A stretch of 64,000 nt of DNA from NCBI RefSeq assembly GCF_017873855.1, contig NZ_JAGGKR010000001.1, positions 372,001 to 436,000 on the forward strand, given 5' to 3'. The notes under the pieces are model-generated. The model saw only the letters and a list, made by a program, of their open reading frames with translations. It was not told the origin of the DNA and did no database searches. Source of the stretch: Methanolinea mesophila (GTDB taxonomy: Archaea > Halobacteriota > Methanomicrobia > Methanomicrobiales > Methanospirillaceae). The position numbers and the translations under genes are program-made. Within the stretch, counting starts at the first letter, position 1, and the number at the start of each line of letters is the position of its first letter. Below are positions 44,753-53,351 of this stretch, piece after piece.

Positions 44753-45573
44753 CGGGTCACCATGGCCCTGATCAGGGAGTCGGTCAGTTCGAGGGATCGC
44801 TCCCGGTACTCACCGAAATCCTCTGCATTCCGGCAGAACATCCGGGTGAAGCCTTCCGCATCGCCTTCCGCGATCCTCGAGGAGAGGTCCTGCACCGCCT
44901 CGTTGCAGAGCCGGAGCACCCCCGGCACGAACGGGTTCATGCAGAGCATGTCGGCATACAGCCCGGGGTCCTGGGAGAGCAGACGACCGACGAGCCCGAG
45001 CTCGATCTGGTACACGGGGCTCGTGAACTCCTCGGTCATTGCCGGGCTCATCCCTGCTCTCCTCATCGTCTCGGCCATGGAAAGGGTCACGAAATGGGTC
45101 AGCCCCTGTACCACCGCCATAATACGGTCATGTTCAAGGGGAGTGCTGAATGTCACCCGCGCCCCCTCGCGGAGAAAGATCCCGGCCATCCGATCCCGTG
45201 TCTCCTCCCGGCATCGCTCGGGGCACATGATGATCGTCTGGCGGAGGAGGGAGGGCACAGTCGGCCCGAACATGGGGTGAAGGCCGATCACCTCCGCACG
45301 GGACGCGAGCATTGCCTCGACCGGCTCCGCCTTGAGCGAGGTGAGGTCGCACACCAGCTGGTCGGCGGTAAGTACCGGTGTGATCTGCCCGATCACCTTC
45401 CGCGTCTCCCGTATGGGAACGGAGACCATCACGATATCCGAACCGGTCACCGCGTCACTTTTCGCCGGATCCGTCTCCCGTCCGGTGGCGACGACCTTGT
45501 ACCCCGCTCTTGCGAACACCTCCCCGAAGAGGGAGCCCATCCTGCCCCGGCCCCCGATGATGCACACCTGCAT
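44749..45573 (-). CDS. tyrA: Prephenate dehydrogenase
   Basis: This NAD(P)-dependent enzyme is on the tyrosine branch. The coenzyme loop is CIIGGRGRMGSLFG, and GLHPMFGPTVPSL contains the catalytic histidine and conserved GPT. A helical C-terminal dimerisation domain follows (EEFTSPVYQIELGLVG). It is 274 residues, with no ACT or mutase domain. It starts 4 bases after the dehydroquinate synthase stop. Confidence 0.93.
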   Translation of the reverse strand: MQVCIIGGRGRMGSLFGEVFARAGYKVVATGRETDPAKSDAVTGSDIVMVSVPIRETRKVIGQITPVLTADQLVCDLTSLKAEPVEAMLASRAEVIGLHPMFGPTVPSLLRQTIIMCPERCREETRDRMAGIFLREGARVTFSTPLEHDRIMAVVQGLTHFVTLSMAETMRRAGMSPAMTEEFTSPVYQIELGLVGRLLSQDPGLYADMLCMNPFVPGVLRLCNEAVQDLSSRIAEGDAEGFTRMFCRNAEDFGEYRERSLELTDSLIRAMVTR

Positions 45574-45577
45574 CGGT

Positions 45578-46564
45578 TCACTTCTCCGTGATATGCTCTT
45601 TCACCGCCATCCCGAAATGACGTCCACCCTCCATGATACAGCCGAGGATACGATCTCCTGGGGAGAGCTCCACTACGGAGAGGGACGCACCGTCCTCTCC
45701 CACGAGGCGGATGGTCTCCGCGTTCTGCAGGACGAGACTCACCTTCGACGACCCCGACTCCGCCTCAACCAGGAGGAGGGGGCGCTTCTCGATCTTTACC
45801 CTGCCCACCACGGCGTCGGAGAGGTCTCCCTCCGCATCCGCGACCGTTACCCGGTCGCCGGTCTTCAGGTCCGAGAGGTACGCGGTCTTCCCCCCGGGGA
45901 GCAGGATGTACGCATGCACGGCGCCTGCATTAACCCGGAACGGGCGGGGGGCCACGTAAGGGTTCTCCATCGTTTCGGCATGGACCAGCAGGAAGGCCGA
46001 GGAGGTGTTCCCCACGAGCATCCCTTCACCCGGGGTGAGCAGGGTGCAGGTATCGACGCAGACCCGGTCCCCCATGCCCACCGGCCGTATCGCGGTGACG
46101 GTGAAGGGTACCAGCTCGGCATGCCCGGAAGATTTTCTGACCGCGAGGCCCACCTTTCTCACCATCGCAGGGTCGCATGTCCGGAGTACCACTCCCTTTA
46201 CCCCTTTCTCAAGGACGGAAAGTGCCAATGCCGCCTCTTTCTCATCTTTGACGACTGCGTAGATCCGGTCGGACTGGGCGACCAGGTTCTCCAGGGGGAT
46301 CACCGTCCAGTCGCTCGTGGAGACTATCACCGGGCCCTGCACGGATCGTTTCACCGCCTCTTCTTCGTCCGCTTTGCCCTTGATGGTCACCTCGAAGACA
46401 TCTTTTCCCGGGACCATGTCTCCGTCCGGTGCCACCACCACGATCCTGGAGAGCTCCTTGGCGTTCGACGCCCGGTCGACGACGAGCACGTCCGCCCCGC
46501 TCTCGAGCGCCGTGGTGGCGATATTCTTATCCCAGGGGCGGATATCGACCCAGAACTCCTTCAT
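45578..46564 (-). CDS. 3-dehydroquinate synthase II (archaeal)
   Basis: The 328-residue protein is the archaeal enzyme (MJ1249 type) that oxidatively deaminates and cyclises ADTH to 3-dehydroquinate, bypassing DAHP. The N-terminus MKEFWVDIRPWDK and the segment RVCVDTCTLLTPGEGMLVGN, with the later RPFRVNAGAVHAYILLPGG, are the family signatures. It is overlapped by the upstream ADTH synthase gene (ATGA), which makes its substrate. Confidence 0.96.
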   Translation of the reverse strand: MKEFWVDIRPWDKNIATTALESGADVLVVDRASNAKELSRIVVVAPDGDMVPGKDVFEVTIKGKADEEEAVKRSVQGPVIVSTSDWTVIPLENLVAQSDRIYAVVKDEKEAALALSVLEKGVKGVVLRTCDPAMVRKVGLAVRKSSGHAELVPFTVTAIRPVGMGDRVCVDTCTLLTPGEGMLVGNTSSAFLLVHAETMENPYVAPRPFRVNAGAVHAYILLPGGKTAYLSDLKTGDRVTVADAEGDLSDAVVGRVKIEKRPLLLVEAESGSSKVSLVLQNAETIRLVGEDGASLSVVELSPGDRILGCIMEGGRHFGMAVKEHITEK

Positions 46565-47346
46565 TCCATCTCCTTTAATGCCCGCGCCGGCTCGACGTTG
46601 TGGTGCACGACCTTGCAGAGCGCCTGGATGAACTCTTTCGGGTTGTCCCGCTGGAACGCGTTCCTTCCCATGCAGACCCCGGCACCCCCCGCGTGCACCG
46701 CTTCCCGGATGGTCTGCAGGGTCTCCAGGTCGCCGGCCTTCTCCCCGCCTGCAACCAGCACCGGGACGGAGCAGGCTTTGACGATCTTCTCGAACGCCGC
46801 CTGGTTCCCCGGGTAGTTGGTCTTGATCAGGTCGGCACCCAGTTCCTCGGCAACCCTGACGCAGTGCCCCACCGCCTGGGGTGAGAACGGGTCGATACCC
46901 TTCCCCCGGGGGTAGATCATCACCAGGAGGGGCATGCCCCAGCGGTTGCAGTCCTTCACGATCTTTCCCGCGGATTCGAGCATCTTCGACTCGTTCGGCG
47001 CCCCCAGGTTTATATGGATGGATACCGCATCCGCTCCGAGGGCCACCGCTTCTTCCACGGTGCAGACCAGCACCTTGTCGTTCGGGTCGGGGTTGAGCGA
47101 GGTGCCGGCGGAGAGGTGGATGATAAGCCCGATATCTCTCCCGTGACGCCGGTGACCCCTCTTGACGAGCCCCTTATGCAGTACGATCGCGTTTGCTCCC
47201 CCGTCGCTGACCTGCGAGATGATCCAGGTCATATCGAGCAGCCCCTCGATCTGGCCGAGGGTAAACCCGTGGTCCATAGGAATTATCACCGTTTTGCCGG
47301 TGTTCCTGTCCATTATCCTCTCGATTCTGATCTCTTTTCCAATCAT
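46561..47346 (-). CDS. 2-amino-3,7-dideoxy-D-threo-hept-6-ulosonate (ADTH) synthase
   Basis: A DhnA/archaeal class I aldolase (COG1830) of 261 residues. Motifs are VIIPMDHGFTLG (Asp), IHINLGAPNESKML, and the Schiff-base lysine in DLIKTNYPGN. In methanogens ADTH synthase (MJ0400 type) condenses aspartate semialdehyde with 6-deoxy-5-ketofructose phosphate. Overlap with dehydroquinate synthase II makes this the better candidate of the two paralogues for that role. An FBP-aldolase activity cannot be excluded from sequence. Confidence 0.88.
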   Translation of the reverse strand: MIGKEIRIERIMDRNTGKTVIIPMDHGFTLGQIEGLLDMTWIISQVSDGGANAIVLHKGLVKRGHRRHGRDIGLIIHLSAGTSLNPDPNDKVLVCTVEEAVALGADAVSIHINLGAPNESKMLESAGKIVKDCNRWGMPLLVMIYPRGKGIDPFSPQAVGHCVRVAEELGADLIKTNYPGNQAAFEKIVKACSVPVLVAGGEKAGDLETLQTIREAVHAGGAGVCMGRNAFQRDNPKEFIQALCKVVHHNVEPARALKEME

Positions 47347-47350
47347 TGTT

Positions 47351-48142
47351 TCATTCCCCGAGAATTTTCATTGCTTCTTCGACACTCATACCCTGGTGGA
47401 TTATCGCCGCTGCCGCCCTTATGAACAGGTCCGGCGTCCTGTGCTGGAAGGCGTTTCTCCCGATGGAGATCCCCGCGGCTCCGCCCTCCATTGCTCCCTC
47501 GATCATCTGCAGGGTGGCAAGGTCGCTGGTCTTTGACCCTCCGGCGACCACCACCGGTACCGGGCATCCCCGGGTCACCACCCTGAAACTCTCGGGGTCT
47601 CCGGTATAAACCGTTTTCACCAGGTCCGCCCCGAGCTCCGCCGCAACCCTGGCCGCGAGCGCCACGTGCTCGACCTGGTGTTCGTTCTCTATCTTCCTCC
47701 CCCGGGGGTACATCATCGCGAGGAGCGGCATTCCCCACTCCATGCACTCGACCGCGACCCTTCCCAGGTCGGAGAGCATCCTCGCCTCCGAGTCCGCTCC
47801 CACGTTGATGTGCATCGATACCGCATCCGCCCCCATCTTCATCGCGTTGGTCACCGAATTGACCAGGACCTTGTCGTTGGGGTCCGGCCCGATGGAGGTG
47901 CTGGCCGAGAGGTGGAGGATCAGGCCGATGTCCCTCCCTCCCTGCCGGTGCCCGTAGAGTGCGAGCCCGACGTGCCCGAGCACGGCGTTTGCGCCTCCTT
48001 CCGCCACGAGGTCCACCGCCCTCCCCATATCGATCAGTCCGTCGATAGGGCCGTTGGTCACCCCGTGGTCCATGGGGACTATGATGGTCTTCTTCGTGTT
48101 GCGATCCATGATACGTTCCAGACGAATCTCTTTTCCTCTCAT
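47351..48142 (-). CDS. Second ADTH-synthase/FBP-aldolase paralogue, first gene of the aro operon
   Basis: A 263-residue paralogue of the following gene, sharing the opening [20 protein letters not shown]. It also keeps [11 protein letters not shown], the [12 protein letters not shown] segment, and the lysine in [14 protein letters not shown] 48142 has a GGAGG site nine bases upstream; a longer frame upstream lacks support. It may be the archaeal fructose-bisphosphate aldolase or the enzyme making the 6-deoxy-5-ketofructose precursor, which MJ homologues also do. The tandem arrangement suggests division of labour at the start of aromatic synthesis. Confidence 0.85.
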   Translation of the reverse strand: MRGKEIRLERIMDRNTKKTIIVPMDHGVTNGPIDGLIDMGRAVDLVAEGGANAVLGHVGLALYGHRQGGRDIGLILHLSASTSIGPDPNDKVLVNSVTNAMKMGADAVSMHINVGADSEARMLSDLGRVAVECMEWGMPLLAMMYPRGRKIENEHQVEHVALAARVAAELGADLVKTVYTGDPESFRVVTRGCPVPVVVAGGSKTSDLATLQMIEGAMEGGAAGISIGRNAFQHRTPDLFIRAAAAIIHQGMSVEEAMKILGE

Positions 48143-48235
48143 AACAACAACCTCCGCCCTGAAATTCCGCCAGATTATGCGGTTTTCAGAGCGAAAAAAA
48201 CCCAAAATAACTAAAATAGTCAAAAGTGCAGCCGA

Positions 48236-48247
48236 GAGCCCGGGCTC
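48236..48247. promoter_or_regulatory. 12-bp palindrome upstream of the aro operon
   Basis: GAGCCCGGGCTC is a perfect palindrome about 95 bases before the first aro start codon. A dimeric regulator site is possible but unproven. Confidence 0.3.
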
Positions 48248-48329
48248 CTTCGTTTAACGATGGAGAAACCGGCCGGCCGGGGAGCGCCCTTCGGGCCATG
48301 CAAGGAACACAGACTTCGCTAACGGTGGT

Positions 48330-48360
48330 AAAAACACTCACCGGCGAAAAAACACTCACC
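48330..48360. repeat. 18-bp-period direct repeat upstream of the aro operon
   Basis: AAAAACACTCACC occurs exactly at 48330-48342 and 48348-48360. The spacing, just under two helical turns, is compatible with cooperative protein binding. It is about 190-220 bases upstream of the first aro gene. Confidence 0.5.
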
Positions 48361-48603
48361 TTGCATAGTCAATATGGTTTGCCATCCTTGTATAAAAAGG
48401 CTGGGGATACAGGGTCCGCCCCCGATCGGGCCCGGTTCACTGGCATTCGAGGCCCGGCGTCGGGCCACGCAAGGGCGGATCGGCACCCCGGACATCCCAC
48501 CTTCATCAAAGTGTTGTTTATTGGTCGCCCGATCCGGAGGTATCCGCCCAGGGCTCGAAAAATGAAATTGCACAAAAAATGAATGAGAATCTGACCGAAA
48601 ATG

Positions 48604-49095
48604 TCACTTTTTCGGTTTCTTGATGGAGATGACATCTCCGAGGGTGGGCACGACCTTTCCGGCTTTCTTCCGCTCCTCGGCTTCTTCTGGGACGTCCAGC
48701 AGCCTGATGCCCAGGGCCCGTTCTATCTTTACCCGCACGTCGTCCTCGGGGATGAGGTCTCCTTTCTCGATCTTCTTGATCAGGAGCTCTTTCTCCTTGA
48801 TCGACATCGCAAGGTCCTTCTGGGTCAGCCCCTGCTGCATCCGGGCATTCCTGATCCGCTCCCCATAATCGTCGACGATCTCTCCTTCGATCAGGTCGAG
48901 GACATCTCGCGACTTGCGCACCGGGAGGCTCATCGCAGGTTTGGCAGCCCCGGGCCTTTTGGGTTCGGTCTTCTTCGGCTGCATGACCTCGGTCCCGTAC
49001 CGGGCACACTGGCCGCAGACGTCGAGCACCGCTCCCTCAATCCTTACCCTCTTTGGCTGGCCCTGAATCGTGGCGCCACACATTTCGCACTGCAT
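48604..49095 (-). CDS. Archaeal multiprotein bridging factor aMBF1
   Basis: The 163-residue protein has an N-terminal zinc ribbon (CEMCGATI and CGQCARYG), a basic Pro-rich linker, and a C-terminal XRE-like helix-turn-helix (RIRNARMQQGLTQKDLAMSI). This is the arrangement of archaeal homologues of eukaryotic MBF1. Archaeal aMBF1 associates with ribosomes as well as being linked to transcription. It is divergent from PAN, and the 56-base intergenic region holds back-to-back TATA-like elements. Confidence 0.94.
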   Translation of the reverse strand: MQCEMCGATIQGQPKRVRIEGAVLDVCGQCARYGTEVMQPKKTEPKRPGAAKPAMSLPVRKSRDVLDLIEGEIVDDYGERIRNARMQQGLTQKDLAMSIKEKELLIKKIEKGDLIPEDDVRVKIERALGIRLLDVPEEAEERKKAGKVVPTLGDVISIKKPKK

Positions 49096-49151
49096 ATGCC
49101 TCGCAAACTCTTTATAATCATTTTTCCCTATATACTTAATTGAGGCATTAA

Positions 49152-50390
49152 ATGGCAGAGAGCGCCAGGCAACCGAAGGAACCTCAGAATCCGGAAGAGC
49201 TGTACAGGTACCTGCTCGACCGGGTGACCAATATGGAGACCCGGAACCTGGAGCTCAGGGAGCAGCTGCGCCAGGTGGAGTCCGATAAGAGGTATATCGA
49301 GACCCAGAAGATACGATACGAGCGGGAAGTGCGGAAATTAAAGAGCGAGATCGAGCAGCTCCGAAGCCCGCCCCTGGTTATCGGGACCATTACCGACGTC
49401 CTTGACGCGAACCGTGTTATTATACGGAGCAGTGCAGGACCGAGGTTCCTGGTCAAGAGCTCGCTCTGCATCGACCCGGAAAATCTCAAGCCGGGACTCC
49501 GGGTAACCCTGAACCAGCAGTCGCTCGCGGTGGTCGACGTCCTCCCGGAGAGCTATGACGCGCAGGTGTACGGCATGGAGGTGGTCGAGACTCCCGAAGA
49601 GAGTTATTCGGATATCGGGGGACTCGAACAGCAGGTTATCGAGATCCGTGAGGCAGTCGAGCTGCCCCTGAAAAGGCCCGAACTCTTCGAGAAGATCGGG
49701 ATCGAACCTCCGAAAGGGGTGCTGCTCCATGGCCCTCCGGGAACCGGCAAGACCCTCCTCGCCCGGGCGGTCGCACACGAAACGAATGCATACTTCCTCA
49801 GGGTGGTCGGGTCCGAACTGGTCCAGAAATACATAGGGGAAGGGGCACGGCTCGTCCGGGAACTCTTCGACCTGGCCAAGAAGAAATCCCCGACCATCAT
49901 CTTCATCGACGAGATCGATGCGGTCGGCGCCACCCGGAGCGACACCACCACGTCGGGCGACCGCGAGGTGCAGCGGACACTGATGCAGCTTCTGGCCGGG
50001 ATGGACGGGTTCGAACGCCGGGGTGACGTTAAGATCATCGGTGCGACGAACCGGATCGATATCCTCGACCGGGCCCTGCTCCGGCCGGGAAGGTTCGACC
50101 GTATTATTGAGATACCACTCCCCGGAGTACAGGGGAGATACAGCATCCTCGAGGTCCATACCCGGGGAATGACCCTGGAGGACGATGTTGACCTGATGGA
50201 GATCGCCACCCTCACCGAAGGGAAGAATGGTGCGGACCTGCGGGCCATCTGCATGGAGGCGGGGATGTTCGCCATCCGGCGGGAGCATGACGCGGTCACC
50301 CGGGAGGACTTCCTGAAGGCAATCGACAAGATCGGGCTCGATTTCGAGCAGCACCGGCCCCTTGGAAACATCGGGGCGATGTTTGCCTGA
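49152..50390 (+). CDS. pan: Proteasome-activating nucleotidase PAN, copy 1
   Basis: AAA+ ATPase of 412 residues that unfolds substrates for the 20S proteasome. An N-terminal coiled coil (~30-75) is followed by an OB domain (~80-140) and an AAA module with [23 protein letters not shown] and arginine-finger region [11 protein letters not shown]. The C-terminus ends in Met-Phe-Ala, which keeps the hydrophobic-aromatic pattern of the HbYX gate-opening motif but has Phe in place of Tyr. A second PAN with a standard motif is at 51706. It is divergent from aMBF1. Confidence 0.95.
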   Translation: MAESARQPKEPQNPEELYRYLLDRVTNMETRNLELREQLRQVESDKRYIETQKIRYEREVRKLKSEIEQLRSPPLVIGTITDVLDANRVIIRSSAGPRFLVKSSLCIDPENLKPGLRVTLNQQSLAVVDVLPESYDAQVYGMEVVETPEESYSDIGGLEQQVIEIREAVELPLKRPELFEKIGIEPPKGVLLHGPPGTGKTLLARAVAHETNAYFLRVVGSELVQKYIGEGARLVRELFDLAKKKSPTIIFIDEIDAVGATRSDTTTSGDREVQRTLMQLLAGMDGFERRGDVKIIGATNRIDILDRALLRPGRFDRIIEIPLPGVQGRYSILEVHTRGMTLEDDVDLMEIATLTEGKNGADLRAICMEAGMFAIRREHDAVTREDFLKAIDKIGLDFEQHRPLGNIGAMFA

Positions 50391-50614
50391 TTTTTTTCAT
50401 CCTCTTTTCGTCCATTCTCTTTCCGCAAATACTTCGAAGACCGCAGGGTAATGTAGGGGTCCCGGATTCTTTCCGACACCAGGTGCGGGTCCGATTAACC
50501 CTCCAAAGTCACGGATAATATGATATCCGGCGTGATATCCGGAAAAAATTCCGAATTTATCAAAAATCATTAAATATTACAAAAAAAACTATTTTCTCCA
50601 GAGGCATTGAAAAA

Positions 50615-50920
50615 ATGAGTTTTCTCAAGGAGTTCAAGGACTTTTTGTACGAATACAAGATCATAGGTCTTGCAATCGCGTTCATCATGGGCCTGGCCGC
50701 AAACCAGTTGATCAAATCCCTGGTAGACAACATCATCATGCCGATCATCACCCCGTTCATCCCGGGCGGGGCATGGCAGACGGCGACCCTGCTGCTTGGC
50801 CCTATCGTCATCAGCTGGGGTGCGTTCCTTGGGGACCTGGTCTACTTCATTATCGTCGCGCTGGTGATCTTCCTGATCGCAAAGAAACTTTTAAAAGAAG
50901 AGAAGGTGGAGAAAAAATAA
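50615..50920 (+). CDS. mscL: MscL-family large-conductance mechanosensitive channel
   Basis: The 101-residue protein has the MscL layout: amphipathic N-terminal helix SFLKEFKDFLYEYKIIGLAI, Gly/Ala-rich pore helix TM1 with FIMGLAANQLIKSLVDNIIMPII, a short external loop, TM2 (~68-90; LGDLVYFIIVALVIFLIAK) and a charged C-terminal helix. It opens under membrane tension to release solutes in osmotic downshock. The loop and tail are shorter than in bacterial MscL (about 136 residues). A possible promoter lies in the AT-rich 50540-50590. Confidence 0.9.
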   Translation: MSFLKEFKDFLYEYKIIGLAIAFIMGLAANQLIKSLVDNIIMPIITPFIPGGAWQTATLLLGPIVISWGAFLGDLVYFIIVALVIFLIAKKLLKEEKVEKK

Positions 50921-51111
50921 CAGTTGCAGCGTGTTGAATTTTTATTTTTCAGGACTTTACAGGAAGGAGCGACATACCAGTTTTTGATTTCTTCAGGGAA
51001 CCCCGTCGCGGTGTTATCCGGGAACTCCCTGAAAAAAGCAGAATGAAGGTCAACATTAAAGGGCCCTTTACGACCATTCGGGTCTGATACTAAACCCCGG
51101 ATCCCTTCGGA

Positions 51112-51549
51112 TTACAGCGTCTCGAACTCGTGTGCCGAGCACCAGACTTCCAGTCCCTGGTCCGTACCTTCCGGTGCAGGGTTCATGGCCTCGCCGGCAG
51201 CCATCGCCCGGTCCTCGATGACCTCGCAGTCCCGGATCCCGATGCACCGGCGATACGGCCAGGGCGGCTGGAGGATCACGCTCCTGTCATAGTACACCTG
51301 CTGTGCCAGCGCGTGCGTGCAGTAAATCCCGGGCGAGACCTCGAAGAAGACCTCCCGCATATAGCGCCGGACGTACCAGCGAAGGTCCGCGACAAGCGAG
51401 AGGGCGCTCCCGAGCGTGGAGATGCGGACGATCATCCCCACGGGAACCTTCTCGGGGTGGTAAAACCGGAGGGCCCGCCGGCTCGTCTCGGAGAGCAGGA
51501 GGGCCGAATACAGGTCCACCCCCTCCTTCTGGAGCAACAGGATCCTCAT
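51112..51549 (-). CDS. Hypothetical protein, possibly DUF5804
   Basis: A 145-residue soluble protein starting MRILLLQKEGVDLYSALLLS, with an alpha/beta pattern and conserved-looking STLGSALSLVADLRWYVRRY and FFEVSPGIYCTHALAQQVYY segments. The overall pattern recalls the DUF5804 family of euryarchaea, but I cannot confirm this by eye. No catalytic motif is evident. It is a single gene between mscL and the second PAN. Confidence 0.55.
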   Translation of the reverse strand: MRILLLQKEGVDLYSALLLSETSRRALRFYHPEKVPVGMIVRISTLGSALSLVADLRWYVRRYMREVFFEVSPGIYCTHALAQQVYYDRSVILQPPWPYRRCIGIRDCEVIEDRAMAAGEAMNPAPEGTDQGLEVWCSAHEFETL

Positions 51550-51705
51550 CGTTCACCCCTATGTGCTATTTATCATGAATCACGGAAATATTTTGCCCGG
51601 ATTCGTACGGAAAAAACCGGATTTTAAAAAATCGTGTGATCCATTTGATGGAAACAGGCCGACGGAATGAAATGCCGGAGGCATTTTCATTGTTAAAAAA
51701 TGAGG

Positions 51706-52866
51706 TCAGGTATACATCCTGGTGTCTACCAGGACCTCTGCCTTGACCTTCTTCACCGCGTCGATGAAGTCCTGCTGGGAGACCCCGCTCGCCTCCCTCC
51801 GGACCGCCGCCATCCCCGCTTCCCGGCAGATCGCCTGGAGTTCGGCCCCTGTGGTATTCTCGGTCATCGAGACGATGGTGTCCAGGTCTACACCCTTCAT
51901 GTTCATCTTCCGGGAGTGGATCTTCAGGATCTCCCTGCGGGCATCCCGGTCCGGGAGGGGGATGGCGATCACACGATCGAACCTGCCGGGGCGGAGGAGT
52001 GCCGGGTCCAGCATGTCAACGCGGTTCGTCGCGGCCATTATCCTGACCTCTCCCCGGTTGTCGAAGCCGTCCATCTCCGCGAGGAGCTGCATCATCGTCC
52101 TCTGGACCTCGGCACTTCCAGAAGTACCGTCGTTCGTCCTCGTGCTCCCCACCGCGTCGATCTCATCGATGAACACGATCGCCGGGGAACGCTCCCGGGC
52201 CATCATGAACAGCTCCCGGACCAGCTGGGCACCTTCGCCGATATATTTGTGCACCAGTTCGCTCCCCGACATGCGGATGAACGTCGCCCTCGCCTGGTGG
52301 GCGACCGCCTTGGCGATAAGGGTCTTCCCGGTACCGGGCGGACCGTAGAGCAGGATTCCCTTCGGGGGCTCGACACCAACGCGTTCGTAAATCTCCGGTC
52401 TGGTGAGCGGGTACTCCACCGCTTCCCGCACCTCCTCGATCTCCTTCTTCAGGCCGCCGACCTGTGCGAAGGTCACATCGGGAGATTCGTCGAGCTCCAT
52501 TACCCGGACCCTCGAGTCAAAGATGTTCCCCACCACTTTCACGATCGAGAGCGCATTGTTTACCGCCACCTTGCTCCCGGGCTTGAGCTGTTTGTAGAGC
52601 TCATCGTTCACATGGGTCAGGTATTCCTGGTTATTTCCCTGCTGCCGGAGATAGACCTCGCCATTGTCCATCAGGTCCACGACCACCGCGATAAAAAGCG
52701 GCATTCTCTTCAACTGGTTGTTCTCCCGTTTGAGCTGGGAGTTCTCCCTCTGCAGCTCGTCGATCCTGACCTTGAGGTCGAGGACCTGGGACTCGAGATC
52801 CTGGATTTTTAGCTGGTTTTTGATTTCGGTATCGTTACCGACATTTTTGGCGACGGTATCTTCCAT
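51706..52866 (-). CDS. pan: Proteasome-activating nucleotidase PAN, copy 2 (canonical HbYX)
   Basis: A second PAN of 386 residues. It has a longer, regular N-terminal coiled coil (LESQVLDLKVRIDELQREN; residues ~10-60), an OB domain, and a full AAA module ([30 protein letters not shown], and [17 protein letters not shown]). It ends Arg-Met-Tyr-Thr, a canonical HbYX motif for docking and opening the 20S gate. ATG 52866 is used because the in-frame upstream start adds ten residues without support. Divergent from the PMDh subunit gene. Confidence 0.95.
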   Translation of the reverse strand: MEDTVAKNVGNDTEIKNQLKIQDLESQVLDLKVRIDELQRENSQLKRENNQLKRMPLFIAVVVDLMDNGEVYLRQQGNNQEYLTHVNDELYKQLKPGSKVAVNNALSIVKVVGNIFDSRVRVMELDESPDVTFAQVGGLKKEIEEVREAVEYPLTRPEIYERVGVEPPKGILLYGPPGTGKTLIAKAVAHQARATFIRMSGSELVHKYIGEGAQLVRELFMMARERSPAIVFIDEIDAVGSTRTNDGTSGSAEVQRTMMQLLAEMDGFDNRGEVRIMAATNRVDMLDPALLRPGRFDRVIAIPLPDRDARREILKIHSRKMNMKGVDLDTIVSMTENTTGAELQAICREAGMAAVRREASGVSQQDFIDAVKKVKAEVLVDTRMYT

Positions 52867-52911
52867 ATCAGCTATTATATCTCCCCGTTCACACATTTAT
52901 TACGTGTGATT

Positions 52912-53322
52912 ATGCTCATCAGGGGGCGTGGCATCTCAAAAGGAACCGGAGAGGGCGATCTCCTCGTGTCACCGGTACCGATCTCGTTTCTCTCCGGGGT
53001 CGACCCGGATTCGGGGGTGATTGTTGAGAAAGGCCATCCCCTGGAAGGGAGGAGCATGGCGGGGAAGGTCATGGTATTTCCCTACGGGAAAGGATCCACC
53101 GTCGGGTCGTACGTGCTGTATGCACTCTCCAGGAACGGGCACGGGCCGGCTGCGATCATCAACAGTGAAGCGGAGCCGATAATCGCGGTGGGAGCCATCA
53201 TCGGCGATATCCCGATGGTCGACCGGCTGGACATCGACCTTTCTGAACTAAAGGACGGCATCCGCGCCAGGGTCGACGGGGACAGGGGAGAGGTGGAATA
53301 CCCGGCGAATCCCGTCTCTTAA
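52912..53322 (+). CDS. Phosphomevalonate dehydratase small subunit (DUF126, aconitase X swivel)
   Basis: The 136-residue protein matches DUF126, the swivelling small subunit of aconitase X. In archaea this is part of phosphomevalonate dehydratase in the archaeal mevalonate pathway to isoprenoid lipids. Typical features are the opening GRGISKGTGEGDLLVS, the later VMVFPYGKGSTVGSYVLYA with the conserved serine region, and EPIIAVGAIIGDIPMVD. The ATG at 52912 is two codons into an open GTG frame. The large subunit is not in the window. Leader is short, about 45 bases from PAN copy 2. Confidence 0.9.
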   Translation: MLIRGRGISKGTGEGDLLVSPVPISFLSGVDPDSGVIVEKGHPLEGRSMAGKVMVFPYGKGSTVGSYVLYALSRNGHGPAAIINSEAEPIIAVGAIIGDIPMVDRLDIDLSELKDGIRARVDGDRGEVEYPANPVS

Positions 53323-53351
53323 CCGCCGGAACTGGTAGTAACTGGTAGTCT

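Larger units (their letters stand above)
48143..48603. other. Upstream region of the aro operon
   Basis: The 460 bases separate the aro operon from aMBF1 on the same strand. No coding frame is convincing. The region carries a perfect 12-bp palindrome (48236-48247), two copies of an AAAAACACTCACC repeat and a GGCCCG/CGGGCC hairpin near 48451-48466. Upstream of ATG 48142 a T-rich stretch (48190-48225) may hold the promoter. Confidence 0.5.
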
